A program made the position numbers and the translations under genes. A stretch of 64,000 nt of DNA, from NCBI GenBank assembly GCA_965221935.1, contig CBDCSZ010000008.1:62001-126000 (forward strand), read 5' to 3'. The notes under the pieces were generated by a model. That model was not told where the DNA came from and did no database searches. It saw only the letters and a list, made by a program, of their open reading frames with translations. Every line of letters starts with the position of its first letter. The first letter of the stretch is position 1. This document shows positions 17,742 through 27,099 of this stretch, in pieces. The stretch is from JAPOXR01 sp965221935 (GTDB taxonomy: Bacteria > Pseudomonadota > Alphaproteobacteria > Rhodobacterales > Rhodobacteraceae).

Positions 17742-17747
17742 GGCTCA

Positions 17748-19522
17748 TTACTGACCCAATATCTCCGCCTTAAGATCGCTGTTGATCCAGGCGCGGGCGA
17801 AAATCCCGCCTACAGAAAAAGCAGAGGAATCATTAGTTTCGCCGGCGTAGTTCTCCACCCATGGCCAGTAAGCAATGGATACCATTGGAGTTGGCGCATA
17901 GGCCACATAAGCTTTCGCCAGCCACAACTGGTTCAAACCCTTCATGATCTTGTCCCCTTCAACTGGGTCAATTGTTTTTGACCACTGCGCATAAATCTCG
18001 TTTAATTCAGGGTCATCAACCACCGCGGTTTGATAAGTGTCTTGCTCCCTAATTGCAAACGAGCTAAGAGTATTTCCCGGAAGACCAACTGAGTTAGCCA
18101 ACAAAGTAATCGGCGCATGCTCATTTTGTTTATTAAGTATTCCATCCAAAGTAGCCGAATCCCGCAGATCAATTTTGACGTCGATTCCGATATCCTTCCA
18201 CATAGCTGTCAGAAAAGACACCACATCTCGCTCAGGCTCCCGTGCATATGCTTGTATGGTACTCTTGAAACCGTCCGGATAGCCTGCCTCGGCCAACAGC
18301 TGCCTCGCGCGCTCAGGGTCATACTCAAAATTCTCCCGAGTTGACTGCGGCAGCTTCTCCAAAGGAGTGTAGAGAGTCTCTGGAAGTCCTGAATGGAGCT
18401 CAGCGTTTAAAATCACTCCGCCGCCGCCCCACAAGGTATTGATAAAGGCTTCCCGGTCTATAGCCATGCTGATTGCTTTGCGCACTCTGAGATCGTCAAA
18501 GGGCTTCACATCCAGCCTCATGCCGATTCTCCAGGCTCTCTCTGCCGGTCTCTCTATCATCTTTATTTCGGGACTTGATCTTTTTACCGAGTCGACGAAC
18601 TTTTTCTGGAGCACATCATACACGTCAATCTTCCCTGTTCGCAGCGCGGCGACCTGGGAGGATTTATCCTGTATCAGAGTTTTCACCAGGCGGTCGATAA
18701 ACGGAATTTCGTATTCCTTGCCATTGAATACGTAACTGTCCCAGTAATTGGGGTTCCTTACGTAAGATACCGTGCTGCCTTCCACGTAATCCTCGAGTGT
18801 GAACGGGCCTGTCCCTAGCCCACGATGAGTCTTCCAGTCTTTCATAGCCTCGTCCGTCACCTCACGAGGTACGATGGTCGCCCCATTCCAATGCGCGAAT
18901 CCAAACCAATGAAACCATTCAGCAATGAATTTTTTATTCTTTATTGTGACCGTGTGCCTGTCCGTAGCTGTTACCGACTCCACGTCTTCAAATACCGGCC
19001 AATTATAGCGTGGCCAACCCACCTTATAGCTATGAACCACATCCTCCGCCGTCAGCTCCCTTGATTCCATGACTCCCGGCTTGCCCGACCACATGATCCC
19101 CGGACGCAGTTTGAAAATAATTGTGTTCGCATCCGGTAACGACCAGCTTTCAGCCAACCGACCTCTTAGGAAATCCAAATTAGAACCTGGAGAGTGATGA
19201 AAAGTAGAAGTCCCTAAGCCGCGTGGCCCAAACTTCTCAATGTCTGCAGCCATAAGGGTCTCATACATCGGTTCATGATAAATGCCTGTCGTCCAGTCAC
19301 TGCCTTCTCCTTTGTGCCAGGATTTAGGCGGAAAAGCCGCCCCATATCCGTCCAGGAATGTGATCGTCCCGCCGTATTGCGGCCCGGCGTTCTTTGCCGC
19401 CTCCGACGAAAAACCAATTGTCTCGGCTGCCAAGGACGGGCTGCCAAGAAAGCCTACCCCCCCCCGAGAATAAGAGCCAGCAGCGCAGTGCCGATGGCTG
19501 ATCCGCTTTTTTGAGTATCCAT
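17748..19522 (-). pseudogene. Peptide/nickel-type ABC solute-binding protein (SBP family 5), frameshifted in signal peptide
   Basis: The gene starts at ATG 19522 with AAAGGA upstream and reads MDTQKSGSAIGTALLALILG, then hits a run of nine G (19457-19465 as C on the plus strand) that leads to TAG. One more G, or two fewer, restores VGFLGSPSLAAE, completing a signal peptide. The rest is an intact SBP_bac_5 protein of about 570 residues (GSNLDFLRGRLAESW, LTAEDVVHSYKVGWP, RVRKAISMAIDREAFINTLW). Family members bind oligopeptides, glycosides or opines in the periplasm. The tract could be slippage-prone and phase-variable, a real mutation or a sequencing error. Confidence 0.85.
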
Positions 19523-20042
19523 CTTTTTTTCCTTTCGATTGGATGTTCACAACGTCAGACTCGGACGCTTCGGAATTGAAGCGCTGAACCGGCGCCGTTT
19601 CGCCGGATGGCGCGGCCGGGCGGTCCAAAGGCGCAATGCTGCGGGCGGCGACTTGAAGAGGCGCGCGGAGATACCGCGCACGAGAGTGTCGCTTCCGGTG
19701 TCTTCCCAGAGTGCGGGCCGGGCCGTCTGCAGCAGTGTTCCGTCCTCCCATGCACGCCATTTGGCGCGACCAAAGGTACGGCAGCCTCGACATCGTGTCA
19801 ACATGTGCCGAAATTCTTACTTATTAATCATACCATATCTTCACATTAGGTCCGTCAAAAGGCGTTGATGGTGTCATCGCAGGACTTTCTCACCCTGCGG
19901 CTGACCTTTCGGGAGACTGGGAAACGGAGGCTGAACCGGCATGTTCTTGGCCGGATTCCGCGGCTTCGGCGCCGTCTCCGGGCCGGATGGTTCATTCTCG
20001 ATTTCCGGCGGCTCTCCGGCGGGTCCCGGACGCCTTGGCGTC
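19523..20042. other. Intergenic stretch with degraded sequence
   Basis: The 520 bp between the solute-binding gene start and the ISAs1-like remnant contain open frames on both strands but no family motif I recognise. The first 300 bp should hold the promoter of the catabolic operon; A/T-rich sequence at about 19805-19860 could supply it. The remainder is G+C rich and probably degraded mobile-element DNA. Confidence 0.4.
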
Positions 20043-20305
20043 TCAGGGCCGGTTCAGGGCGTCGATGGCCCCGCGGCGGTTGGCGAAGATCACCGAGAAC
20101 GCGGTGCTGTTGAGGCTGGCCCGGTTGGCCGGGCCGTTGCCCGTACAGGTCAGGCAGGCCTCCTCGCAGCAGACGCAGCCCCTTTGCCGTTGATTCAGAT
20201 TTTCCGCTGCCCAATGGCCGCGGTTCAGCCGCAGCAGTTCTTCCGGCGACGCGGCCCCGCATCGAGGGAGGTGATGAGGCAGACGGTTTCCGTGTAGTCC
20301 TTCTC
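20043..20305 (-). pseudogene. ISAs1-like transposase, C-terminal remnant
   Basis: On the minus strand, after one frame change, the sequence reads AASPEELLRLNRGHWAAENL, then CTGNGPANRASLNSTAFSVI and ANRRGAIDALNRP before TGA at 20043. The pattern of RxHWxxEN and TGNGPxNxAxLxxxAxxxI matches the end of ISAs1-family (IS4 clan, H-repeat) transposases. An upstream EKDYTETVCLITSLDA fits the preceding strand but is in another frame. The N-terminal two thirds are missing. Confidence 0.65.
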
Positions 20306-20333
20306 GCCTCTAGCGCGTCAATCAAGATGGCAG
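20305..20333 (-). repeat. 29-bp dispersed repeat, copy 1
   Basis: The reverse complement (ctgccatcttgattgacgcg then ctagaggcg) matches 27 of 29 bases of 39760-39788 near leuB. This copy adjoins the ISAs1-like remnant, so the repeat may be an old IS end or part of one. Confidence 0.6.
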
Positions 20334-20589
20334 CCCGTATTGCCTCACTTAAGAATGTTACTCTGGGCTGAACCTTTGCCTCATCAAGAATGTTACCGAA
20401 GACCCGGTGATTCTGGAAGCCAGTTCTGGGGGTGTGATCCGGACCGCAGGCTGCCACGGCAGTCCGGCCTGCCGTGGCAGCCTGCCGACGTTTGCGTTCC
20501 ATGACCCCTGGCACCCTTCGTTGCGCAGTCTCGAATTCGGGTGCTGCGATCGCATCCGCGTGCGCGTGGTCTTCCCGGGGAGCGCTCTC

Positions 20590-21480
20590 GATGGCCGGTG
20601 ATCCAAAGATCACTTCCTGGACCCTTTCCTGACGCCAGATCTTCACCCGCCGCTGAAGCGTTCGCAACAGGCTGTCCGGATACAGGCCGGGATGTTCCTC
20701 CTGCAGCTGCTCCAGCAACTGCCGGCTCGCAACCCAGGGTTCGGCATCAAACCATGTCCGCAGCTGGTCCGTGACCTTCTCAAGCGGATCGGGTCGACGA
20801 CGGCCGCGTTTCGGCCGTGGCGCCGGCCTGGAGGTCGGGCGAACCTCACCGTCCGTCCAGGCCATGCGCAACGCGGCAAGAAAGTCGTTCAGCGAGGTCT
20901 CTTCCGGCCCGGCCTGCACCGGAACGCCATCCGCAAGATCGGCAATCTCCTGCTGCCCGCGTCGCATCTGCTGCAAGAGATGAACCGGATCCAGGCGTTC
21001 CTGCAACTCGGTGACCGCGTCACGCACGGCCTGGGATGTGCGGGCATCTTCAAGCCGCCGCCGGCACGGTGTTGCCGGCCGATGGCAGCGTTTCCTGACC
21101 AGGGACCCGTCCCGGGTCTTTTCCGAGAGCTTGAAGGAGGGTTGGAAAAAGTTCACGAACAGGCGCACCGTCCCGTAGAGCCGGGACAGCGCCGCCGCCG
21201 CCGCCAGCCCCTCAAGGCGACGATATCCGACGATGCGCCGAACCACGGAACCGTTCTTCTGTTCCACCAACGCCTGGTCGTTCTTGTGCCAGGGCCGGCT
21301 GCGCGTGAACTCGATCCCGCTCTCTTCGCAGTATGCAAGAAGCGTCTCGTTCATGAAGACGCTGTCGTTGTCCACATCGAAGCCGAGCAGGTCAAACGGA
21401 AGGCGTCTGCGCAGTTGGGCGAGGGTCTCCCGCACCAGGGTCTGCTCCCATTTCCAGGTCGTTGTGGTGTCTTCGGCCAA
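20590..21480 (-). pseudogene. Integrase-core (rve) transposase remnant
   Basis: The minus strand encodes the catalytic core of an rve-type DDE transposase: LLGFDVDNDSVFMNETLLAY, then SGIEFTRSRPWHKNDQALVE and QKNGSVVRRIVGYRRLEG. The usual DNGSEFLN appears as DNDSVFMN. The N-terminal third with the first catalytic aspartate is missing; instead the frame is fused to a ParB-like gene near 21480. Downstream PDPLEKVTDQLRTWFDAEPW and LLRTLQRRVKIWR match the C-terminal region of such proteins. The fusion shows it is not a functional transposase. Confidence 0.75.
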
Positions 21481-22231
21481 AGCCTGAAGTTTTTCCTGCG
21501 CCAGGTGCTCGAGCAGATCGGGATCCTCAAGATGGATGGTGTCCCGCTCGAAAAACAGATCTTCGATCACTGTCCCGCCAGCGGCCTTGTAAGCCTTTAT
21601 GACGATAAAGCGGGCGGGTTTTGAGGCGCCGGAACAGCTGCGCTCAGTCAATGGACGACGGATGGCATGCGGGGAAGCGCCACAGCTTTGTCTGACCGCG
21701 GCCCGGACCTCGGCTTGCCGCGCATGATCATCCGTGAGCGTGAGGGCCATGATGCGTTCGAGTGTCATCTTGCCGGCTCGAAAGGCTGTGATCAGCCCCG
21801 GGGGCGACGCTGGCAAGTTTGAGCCGGCGATGCGCGATATCGGATGAGATGCCGGATTGCCAGGCGATCTCGTCCTCGCTCCGTCCTTTCACGCGAGGGG
21901 CGGCAAAGGCTTCGAACCGGTCGGCGGGGCGCGTTGCAGATCGGACAACATTTTTTGGCAATTGAATTGTCTTCGGCGCTATCGGCCGGTTCGACCTGGC
22001 AGGGGACGGGTGGAATTTTTTGATATGGCCGTCCGCTGCGGGCCGTTGAAGCGCGCCGAACCTGCGGCCGCCGGCATGGACATGGTATTTTGCTCCGGCC
22101 TTTTGAACGGGGAGATTCTGCTCGAGCCCGGTGGTTCGGATGCTGGCAGGAAGTTCAGCGTCTTCGGCCTCGCCAGAGGGGGTTTTACGAAGATTTTTCG
22201 GGCCAATCACCAGTTTGGCGAGCGGGATCAA
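21480..22231 (-). pseudogene. ParB-family partition/nuclease-domain gene, broken and fused to transposase
   Basis: From ATG 22231 the frame reads MIPLAKLVIGPKNLRKTPSG, DAELPASIRTTGLEQNLPV and YHVHAGGRRFGALQRPAADG, a ParB/Spo0J N-terminal domain with the conserved GGRR. After DRFEAFAA and ISSDIAHRRLKLASVAPG the frame shifts near 21800 and continues as MTLERIMALTLTDDHARQAE and YKAAGGTVIEDLFFERDTIH, matching plasmid-type ParB, until about 21480, where a transposase core follows without a stop. Plasmid-type ParB suggests an integrated replicon. Confidence 0.75.
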
Positions 22232-22556
22232 CTGGATCTCAGCGGCTGTTGGCGTGGTTTGATGTTCTGATTTGGCGCGTGCCGTCGAAATGCTCCTTTA
22301 TCGGAGCCGGGACCAGGAGAGGCTCTCTCCTTTCAAAGCCCGGCGCCCCGAGCTTCCAACCCTTTTTCTCTCGCAGGGAGCATGATTGACGCCCGATTTG
22401 AGGCCTCGGAATTGGTTTGATCGAAGCGCCTCAAATCCTGTGGGCTTTTGTCGACCGGCAACCGTCAGCGAGATTGTGCCGAGGTATGGGCTACGAAAGC
22501 AGCCAATTGTTGCTAAATGAAATATTTTTCAACTAATCACATAATGACTGACAAAT
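22232..22556. other. Intergenic region upstream of hipB-like gene
   Basis: No gene is recognised. Just upstream of the HTH gene, A/T-rich DNA contains a cataat (22540-22545) that could be a -10 element; transcription from it would start a few bases before the ATG at 22557, and no ribosome site is visible, so a leaderless or nearly leaderless mRNA is possible. Confidence 0.35.
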
Positions 22557-22940
22557 ATGGCAGTTAAGAAGATTAAATCTCTGAGCGCACAGCGCGCAAC
22601 AGCCTCGCTCGGCCGCAACATCAAGACAGCGCGAACGAAACGGCGGATTCCAGTCAAGGAGTTCGCCGAACGGATCGGCGCGTCAGAGCGGACGGTCATC
22701 CGGCTCGAAAAGGGCGATGCGGGCGTCAGCCTCGGCACACTTGCCATGGCCTGCTTGGTTCTTGGCGAGCTCGATCTGATTTCAGGCTTTCTCGATCCGG
22801 CTGCGGACGATACCGGGTTGTTGATCGACCAGCAGAAATTGCCCAAACGCATCGACCGAAGCCGTGGCGCATCATCGGCAGGGCCGAAGAAAGAAAAGTC
22901 CTCACATGGCGATGCCGATGATGATGGAGTCGCGTTCTGA
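22557..22940 (+). CDS. HipB-like XRE-family HTH regulator (antitoxin)
   Basis: This 127-residue protein has an N-terminal XRE helix-turn-helix (LGRNIKTARTKRRIPVKEFA, ERIGASERTVIRLEKGDAG, VSLGTLAMACLVLG) and an acidic, low-complexity C-terminus, like HipB antitoxins that repress the hipBA operon and neutralise the HipA kinase. Its stop overlaps the start of a hipA-like gene by one or a few bases, the classic arrangement. Since hipA is disrupted, this is an orphan antitoxin or regulator. The frame looks intact. Confidence 0.82.
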   Translation: MAVKKIKSLSAQRATASLGRNIKTARTKRRIPVKEFAERIGASERTVIRLEKGDAGVSLGTLAMACLVLGELDLISGFLDPAADDTGLLIDQQKLPKRIDRSRGASSAGPKKEKSSHGDADDDGVAF

Positions 22941-23180
22941 TGCCCGAAGCCATCGTCGCATTGGGGGAGGCCAAACGGGTTGTTGGACGTCTTCGGTTCG
23001 AAGCGGAGGGCGGTCGACAGCATTCGCTGTTCGAATATGCCGAAAGTTGGCTGGAAACAGAGGACCGGTTTGCGCTAGCGCCTGGTCTGCCCTTGCGGCC
23101 GGGAGGGCATTATGCATCAGCGCGAGACAGCAAACGCGATGCGCTTTCGGGATGTTTCGCCGATGCCGCGCCGGATTCCA
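22940..23180 (+). pseudogene. HipA-like kinase toxin, N-terminal fragment
   Basis: About 80 codons follow hipB: MPEAIVALGEAKRVVGRLRF, then SWLETEDRFALAPGLPLRPG and GCFADAAPDS, which is the HipA N-terminal (HipA_N) domain just before the kinase fold. Homology stops at about 23180 and is replaced by IS4-related DNA. The matching C-terminal end lies at 25506-25676, 2.3 kb away in the same orientation. The kinase core with its catalytic residues is absent, so no toxin can be made. Confidence 0.82.
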
Positions 23181-23256
23181 GGCAATGGCATTTCCTTAAG
23201 GGGGCGCGCCTTTTCCGGGGCGGCTTCGCCCCTGTCCGGTCCGGTTCGGTTTCAGA

Positions 23257-24480
23257 TCACGCGGTCTGGTGTCGTCTCCACTGCCACTTTCCGACGGGTT
23301 TTCCTGACCGGCGCGGGAATGACCGTCCCGGCCGCAGCCGCGCCCGGACCGCGGGAACCGAGACGGCCACGCGGCTCACGGCGCCGGCCATTGCCGCCGC
23401 CTGCGCCAGGATCAGCTCCTCGAGGCTGCCGGCCAGCATGGCCAGCGCGTTGCTGAAGTTCGTCCGCATTCTCGGCAGGCCGCCTTCGTGCGCGTCGTCG
23501 AGCGCGCCGTCTCCGCGGTTCGAGAACAGGCGGGCCATGGCGATCAGGTTGAAGCGGGCGTAGAGCTCTTGGCGGACGCCGCGTTCGCTTCTGCCGTGGA
23601 ACGCCTCCGCCTTAATGACGTCCTTCGAGATCTTGTGCAGCTCCTCGATCGACCAGCGCCCGTGATAGAGTTCCGAGAGGTCCTTCCGGCTGTATCGCCC
23701 CGGATCGGCGAGGGTCGTGGCGAGCACGTATCGGCTTTCTCCGATGTCGTATCGGACCAGGCGCAGGACAATCGGGGAGGCCGGCTCCGGGATGCCCACG
23801 GCCTTCAGCCTGCGCAGGGCGGTCCTGCCCGGGATGATCCTGACGAGGGCGTCGTCGCGGTCCCCGTCGCGGAACCTGTCGAACGCGGCGGCGGCGTTTC
23901 GCTGGATGCGGAACACCGGGTGCAGTCCCCGCGCCGTCATGTCGCGGAGCAGGACGAACGAGAAGTATCCCCTGTCGAAGACCACGGCGTCGCCGGGCGA
24001 GAGGGCGTCGAGATGGGCGCGCGCGGCGGCGCGCGCGGCGGCGCCGGGCGTGAGGATTGTCAGTGCTAAGCTAATTCTCCCCAGAAAGCGCTAAGTTAAA
24101 ATTCCCCAGGCTGAGGGGAGCGGCCGCGGCAGGTTGATTTTGGAGCCGTCGACGGCGAAGGTCCGGTGTCCGTTCCAGTCCGGGCCGCGCGTGTCGCGGG
24201 CGAGGATCTCGCGGTGCAGCTCGCGGAACACGTCCTCGTGCACGCGGGCCCGCGCCTTGCCGATGGAGGAGATGGCGACCGGCTCCGGCCGCGGCAGCGG
24301 CAGCGCGACGCCGAGGCGGCGGCGCTGGTCCCACAGCTCGGCGGTGTCACGGCGGCGGTGCGGGCCGAACCGCGCAAGCCCGCCACGTTCCTCCAAGTCG
24401 CCGCGAAGTCTTGCGGGACGGCTCACCCACCGTAGGCTCCGCCTGCCTCCACCGGCCCGCACCAATTTGTTCGAGCCAAC
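23257..24480 (-). pseudogene. IS4-family transposase, broken in two
   Basis: The N-terminal part (about 24480-24091) carries FGPHRRRDTAELWDQRRRLG and the first catalytic aspartate in FAVDGSKINLPRPL. The C-terminal part (23985-23257) has DRGYFSFVLL with the second aspartate and YHGRWSIEELHKISKDVIKA, which carries the Y-R-E-K signature of IS4 elements. Between them the sequence is disrupted by about 50 bp resembling an IS21 terminus, and the frame is lost. The element displaced the middle of hipA. Confidence 0.85.
24058..24109. mobile_element. Solitary IS21-like terminus
   Basis: A 52-bp sequence starting tgtcagtgctaagc contains two imperfect tandem repeats, gtgctaagctaattctcccc and gcgctaagttaaaattcccc, the multiple-terminal-repeat layout of IS21-family ends that begin with TG. 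No istA/istB genes are present, so it may be the relic of a deletion that removed the rest. Confidence 0.45.
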
Positions 24481-24507
24481 CCTTGTCCACTCGCGCATTT
24501 TTGTGCG

Positions 24508-24732
24508 ATGTATCCGTCCGTGAACGGGCGTGAATTCATAACGAGAGTGAGGAAGCTGGCGCGCAGGAACGGGATCGCGGTCAGGTTCGACCGCACGAGG
24601 GGCAAGGGCAGCCACGGCACCCTGTATTACGGCGACCGCCATACCGTGGTGAAAGACCGCAGGAAGCCGCTCAAGACCGGCACGCTCCTCGGCATGTGCA
24701 AGCAACTCGGAATTGACCCGAACGACCTTTAG
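24508..24732 (+). CDS. hicA: HicA-family mRNA interferase toxin
   Basis: The 74-residue protein has the HicA fold (dsRNA-binding-like): GREFITRVRKLARRNGIAVR, the catalytic-histidine segment GKGSHGTLYYGDRHTVV and a C-terminal LKTGTLLGMCKQLGIDPNDL. HicA toxins cleave mRNA and are held inactive by HicB. It is followed 12 bp later by hicB. Both genes are intact and look younger than the broken sequence around them. Located inside the gap of the split hipA gene. Confidence 0.93.
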   Translation: MYPSVNGREFITRVRKLARRNGIAVRFDRTRGKGSHGTLYYGDRHTVVKDRRKPLKTGTLLGMCKQLGIDPNDL

Positions 24733-24744
24733 GGAGTTCCAATC

Positions 24745-25179
24745 ATGGCAACCCGGTACAGCTACCCCATCGACCTTCAGGAGGAGCGCGAAGGCGGCTA
24801 TTCGGTCACCTTCCCCGACTTCGACGAGGCGTTCACGGACGGCGACACGCTCGCCGAGGCGGTCGCGGAAGCCGCGGACTGCCTGGAGGAGGCACTCGCG
24901 GGCCGCATCGCGCGGCGTGAGGACATCCCGGCGCCGAGCCCGGCCAGGGGCCGGCCCGCGGCGGTTCCCGGCGCGGTCCTGGCCGCCAAGGCGGCACTCT
25001 ACGAGTCCCTGCGCGAAGAGCGGCTGTCCAACAGCGCCTTCGCGGCGGCCATGGAGATTCAGGAAAGCGAGGTTTGCCGCATGCTCGACCCCCGTCACGC
25101 CACCAAGATCGGCAGGCTGGAGGAAGCCCTCGCCCGCTTCAAGAAGCGCCTGGTGGTCACCGTGGAGGAAGCTGCCTGA
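24745..25179 (+). CDS. hicB: HicB-family antitoxin
   Basis: The 144-residue protein has an N-terminal HicB RNase-H-like domain (YSYPIDLQEEREGGYSVTFP, DFDEAFTDGDTLAEAVAEAA, DCLEEALAG) and a C-terminal helix-turn-helix (SNSAFAAAMEIQESEVCRML) that would bind the operon promoter. This layout is the HTH class of HicB. It lies 12 bp after hicA with GGAG just upstream. It should neutralise HicA and repress the operon. Confidence 0.93.
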   Translation: MATRYSYPIDLQEEREGGYSVTFPDFDEAFTDGDTLAEAVAEAADCLEEALAGRIARREDIPAPSPARGRPAAVPGAVLAAKAALYESLREERLSNSAFAAAMEIQESEVCRMLDPRHATKIGRLEEALARFKKRLVVTVEEAA

Positions 25180-25406
25180 CCATCGACCGGCGCCGAAATC
25201 GAATTCGATCTTTCCGCAACGACCGTTTCTTCATCCGATGCCCAGCTGGCGGGACATCTCCCGCAAGCCGTGCCGCGGCAGCGATTCCCGTTAATTGTTT
25301 TCGCGTTTATATTCAAGGGTTTGAAGGCTGCGCGGGATTTCTTTTTCGCGGTCTCTGGAAGCCGGGGTGTGCCTGCTCAGACACATATGAACTTTTTCGG
25401 GCGGAG
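25180..25406. other. Non-coding stretch after hicB
   Basis: No gene or clear element is visible between hicB and the large hairpin; open frames here lack family motifs or ribosome sites. Confidence 0.4.
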
Positions 25407-25479
25407 CCGGGGGTATTGGAAACCGGAGGGAGGGCGCAGCCCGACCGGAGGGTTTCCAAGACCCCCGGATCAGATTTTT
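25407..25479 (+). terminator. Large intrinsic-type terminator downstream of hicAB
   Basis: Arms 25407-25424 and 25451-25468 match 17 of 18 bases (ccgggggtattggaaacc versus ggtttccaagacccccgg) and enclose a further small hairpin gggcgcagccc. A run of six T follows at 25474-25479. The size and T run fit a strong terminator for the hicAB transcript or for the element that brought it. Confidence 0.6.
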
Positions 25480-25505
25480 TCTTGCCCTGAGGGGCGGGGT
25501 TTTTT

Positions 25506-25676
25506 GATATTGGCGAGGACGAAGCGCGCCCGCTGGCGACGGAACTGGCAGTGACGATCAAGGACAATTGGGTGCGGCTCTTTCAGGACAATGGGGTATC
25601 GGCGCATGATCTCGAAAGTTACCGCGCGGCCTTTGAACATGAGGCCGCGGAAACCGCGGAGGGGCTTGCAAGTTAG
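25506..25676 (+). pseudogene. HipA-like kinase toxin, C-terminal fragment
   Basis: Fifty-six codons before TAG read DIGEDEARPLATELAVTIKD, NWVRLFQDNGVSAHDLESYR and AAFEHEAAETAEGLAS, the pattern of a HipA C-terminus. Orientation and phase of decay match the N-terminal fragment at 22940-23180. Together they show that one hipA gene was split, with an IS4 element and hicAB in the middle. Confidence 0.7.
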
Positions 25677-25848
25677 GGCGGGTCGTGGCCGGGGTTCCAA
25701 TCTACCGCGGTGAGGCCTGTCTCAACGCGATTGTCGATTTCTTTCCCGGGTCCGGGTCCACTAGAGGCCTTTTGCGTCGCGCGAGGAAATCGCTAACTTC
25801 GCCACGAGTTTGTTGGTGATTGGCTTCCGCACCGAGAACGTAAGGACA

Positions 25849-27099
25849 CTCGCCAAAATAACTTAACTATTTGGCGCTGTCGTGCCATGCGTATACCATG
25901 GATGGTGTGGCGGACACGATTCGATCCAAGCACACAGCGCTGGAAGCGGTTCTGGACGAGCGCTCGCGGCGCCTGTGGGCGGCGGCTGAAGCCCGCGCGC
26001 TCGGCCGCGGCGGCATTGCCCGGGTCGTCGAGGCGACGGGGATGTCCCGCAACACGGTCCGCGCCGGCCTGAGCGAGCTGGACCATGGTGCGGCGGCGGC
26101 GGCGGCCGCAAACGCCTGTCCGACCATGACCCGGGCCTGGTGACGGCGCTGGAGCTCCATCTCGAGCCGGCGACGCGCGGAGATCCGGAACGCCCGCTCC
26201 GCTGGACGTCGCTGAGCGCGCGCCGCCTCGCGGACGCTCTCAGCGCAGAAGGCCATCCGGTCAGCGAGCGCACGGTCAACCGGCTGCTGCACTCCCTCGG
26301 CTACAGCCTGCAGTCCAACCGCAAGACGGTTGAGGGCCGCCGGCATCCGGACCGCGACGCGCAGTTCCGGCGCATTGACCGCAGGGTGCGGGCCTTCCAG
26401 AAGCTGGGCCAGCCGGTCATCTCGGTCGACACGAAGAAAAAGGAGCTTGTCGGCCCCTTCCGCAACGGCGGCAGGGAATGGCGGCCGAAGGGAACACCAG
26501 AGCAGTTCCGCGTCCACGGTTTTCCCGACCCGGAGCTCGGCAAGGCGATACCCTGTGGCGTCTATGACATGACGGCCGACAAGGGCTGGGTCAGCGTCGG
26601 AACCGACCATGACACCGCGTCATTCGCGGTGGAGAGCGTGCGGCGGTGGTGGCAGAGCATGGGCCGCCCCCTGTGCCGGGACGCCCGCAGGCTCCTGATC
26701 ACGGCCGACGGCGGCGGCTCCAACAGCAGCCGGAACCGGATGTGGAAACTCGAACTGCAGCGCCTCGCCGACGAGCTCGGCCTGAAGATCTCGGTCTGCC
26801 ACTTCCCGCCGGGCACGAGCAAGTGGAACAAGATCGAGCACCGCATGTTCTGCCACATCACCCGGAACTGGCGCGGACGGCCCCTGGTCAGCTGCCGGGT
26901 CATCGTCGAGCTCATCGCCGCCACCACGACCCGCGCCGGTCTGAAGATCCGGTCGCGGATCGACGACAACGAGTATCCGCTCGGCGTCAAGGTTTCCGAC
27001 GAACGGATGAAGACCCTGAAAATCCGCCGCGACGGCTTCCACGGCGACTGGAACTACACCCTGATCAACAGGTCATCCTGATCATGTTATTTTGGCGAG
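25849..27099 (+). mobile_element. ISAzo13-family insertion sequence
   Basis: The 1251-bp element has perfect 14-bp inverted ends, ctcgccaaaataac at 25849 and its complement ending at 27099. It carries a frameshifted ISAzo13 transposase. Its right end supplies the last codons and stop of the truncated DUF1801 gene, showing it inserted there. No clear target duplication was found. Confidence 0.88.
25903..27081 (+). pseudogene. ISAzo13-family transposase, frameshifted
   Basis: The N-terminal part (DTIRSKHTALEAVLDERSRR, IARVVEATGMSRNTVRAGLS) is a helix-turn-helix region. The frame breaks near 26083-26110 in a GGC-repeat tract, where the shifted frame reads GRKRLSDHDPGL and joins the main part LRWTSLSARRLADALSAEGH, VISVDTKKKELVGPFRNGGR and FPPGTSKWNKIEHRMFCHIT, all ISAzo13 hallmarks (DDE with Asp in SVDTKKK, Glu in NKIEHR). 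The GGC run suggests slippage. The main part, 313 codons from ATG 26140, may still be translated. Confidence 0.85.

Noticed and set aside
24091..25098. 335-codon minus frame across hicAB
   Set aside because: Only the part below 24480 resembles protein (IS4 transposase N-terminus); the rest is antisense to hicA and hicB.
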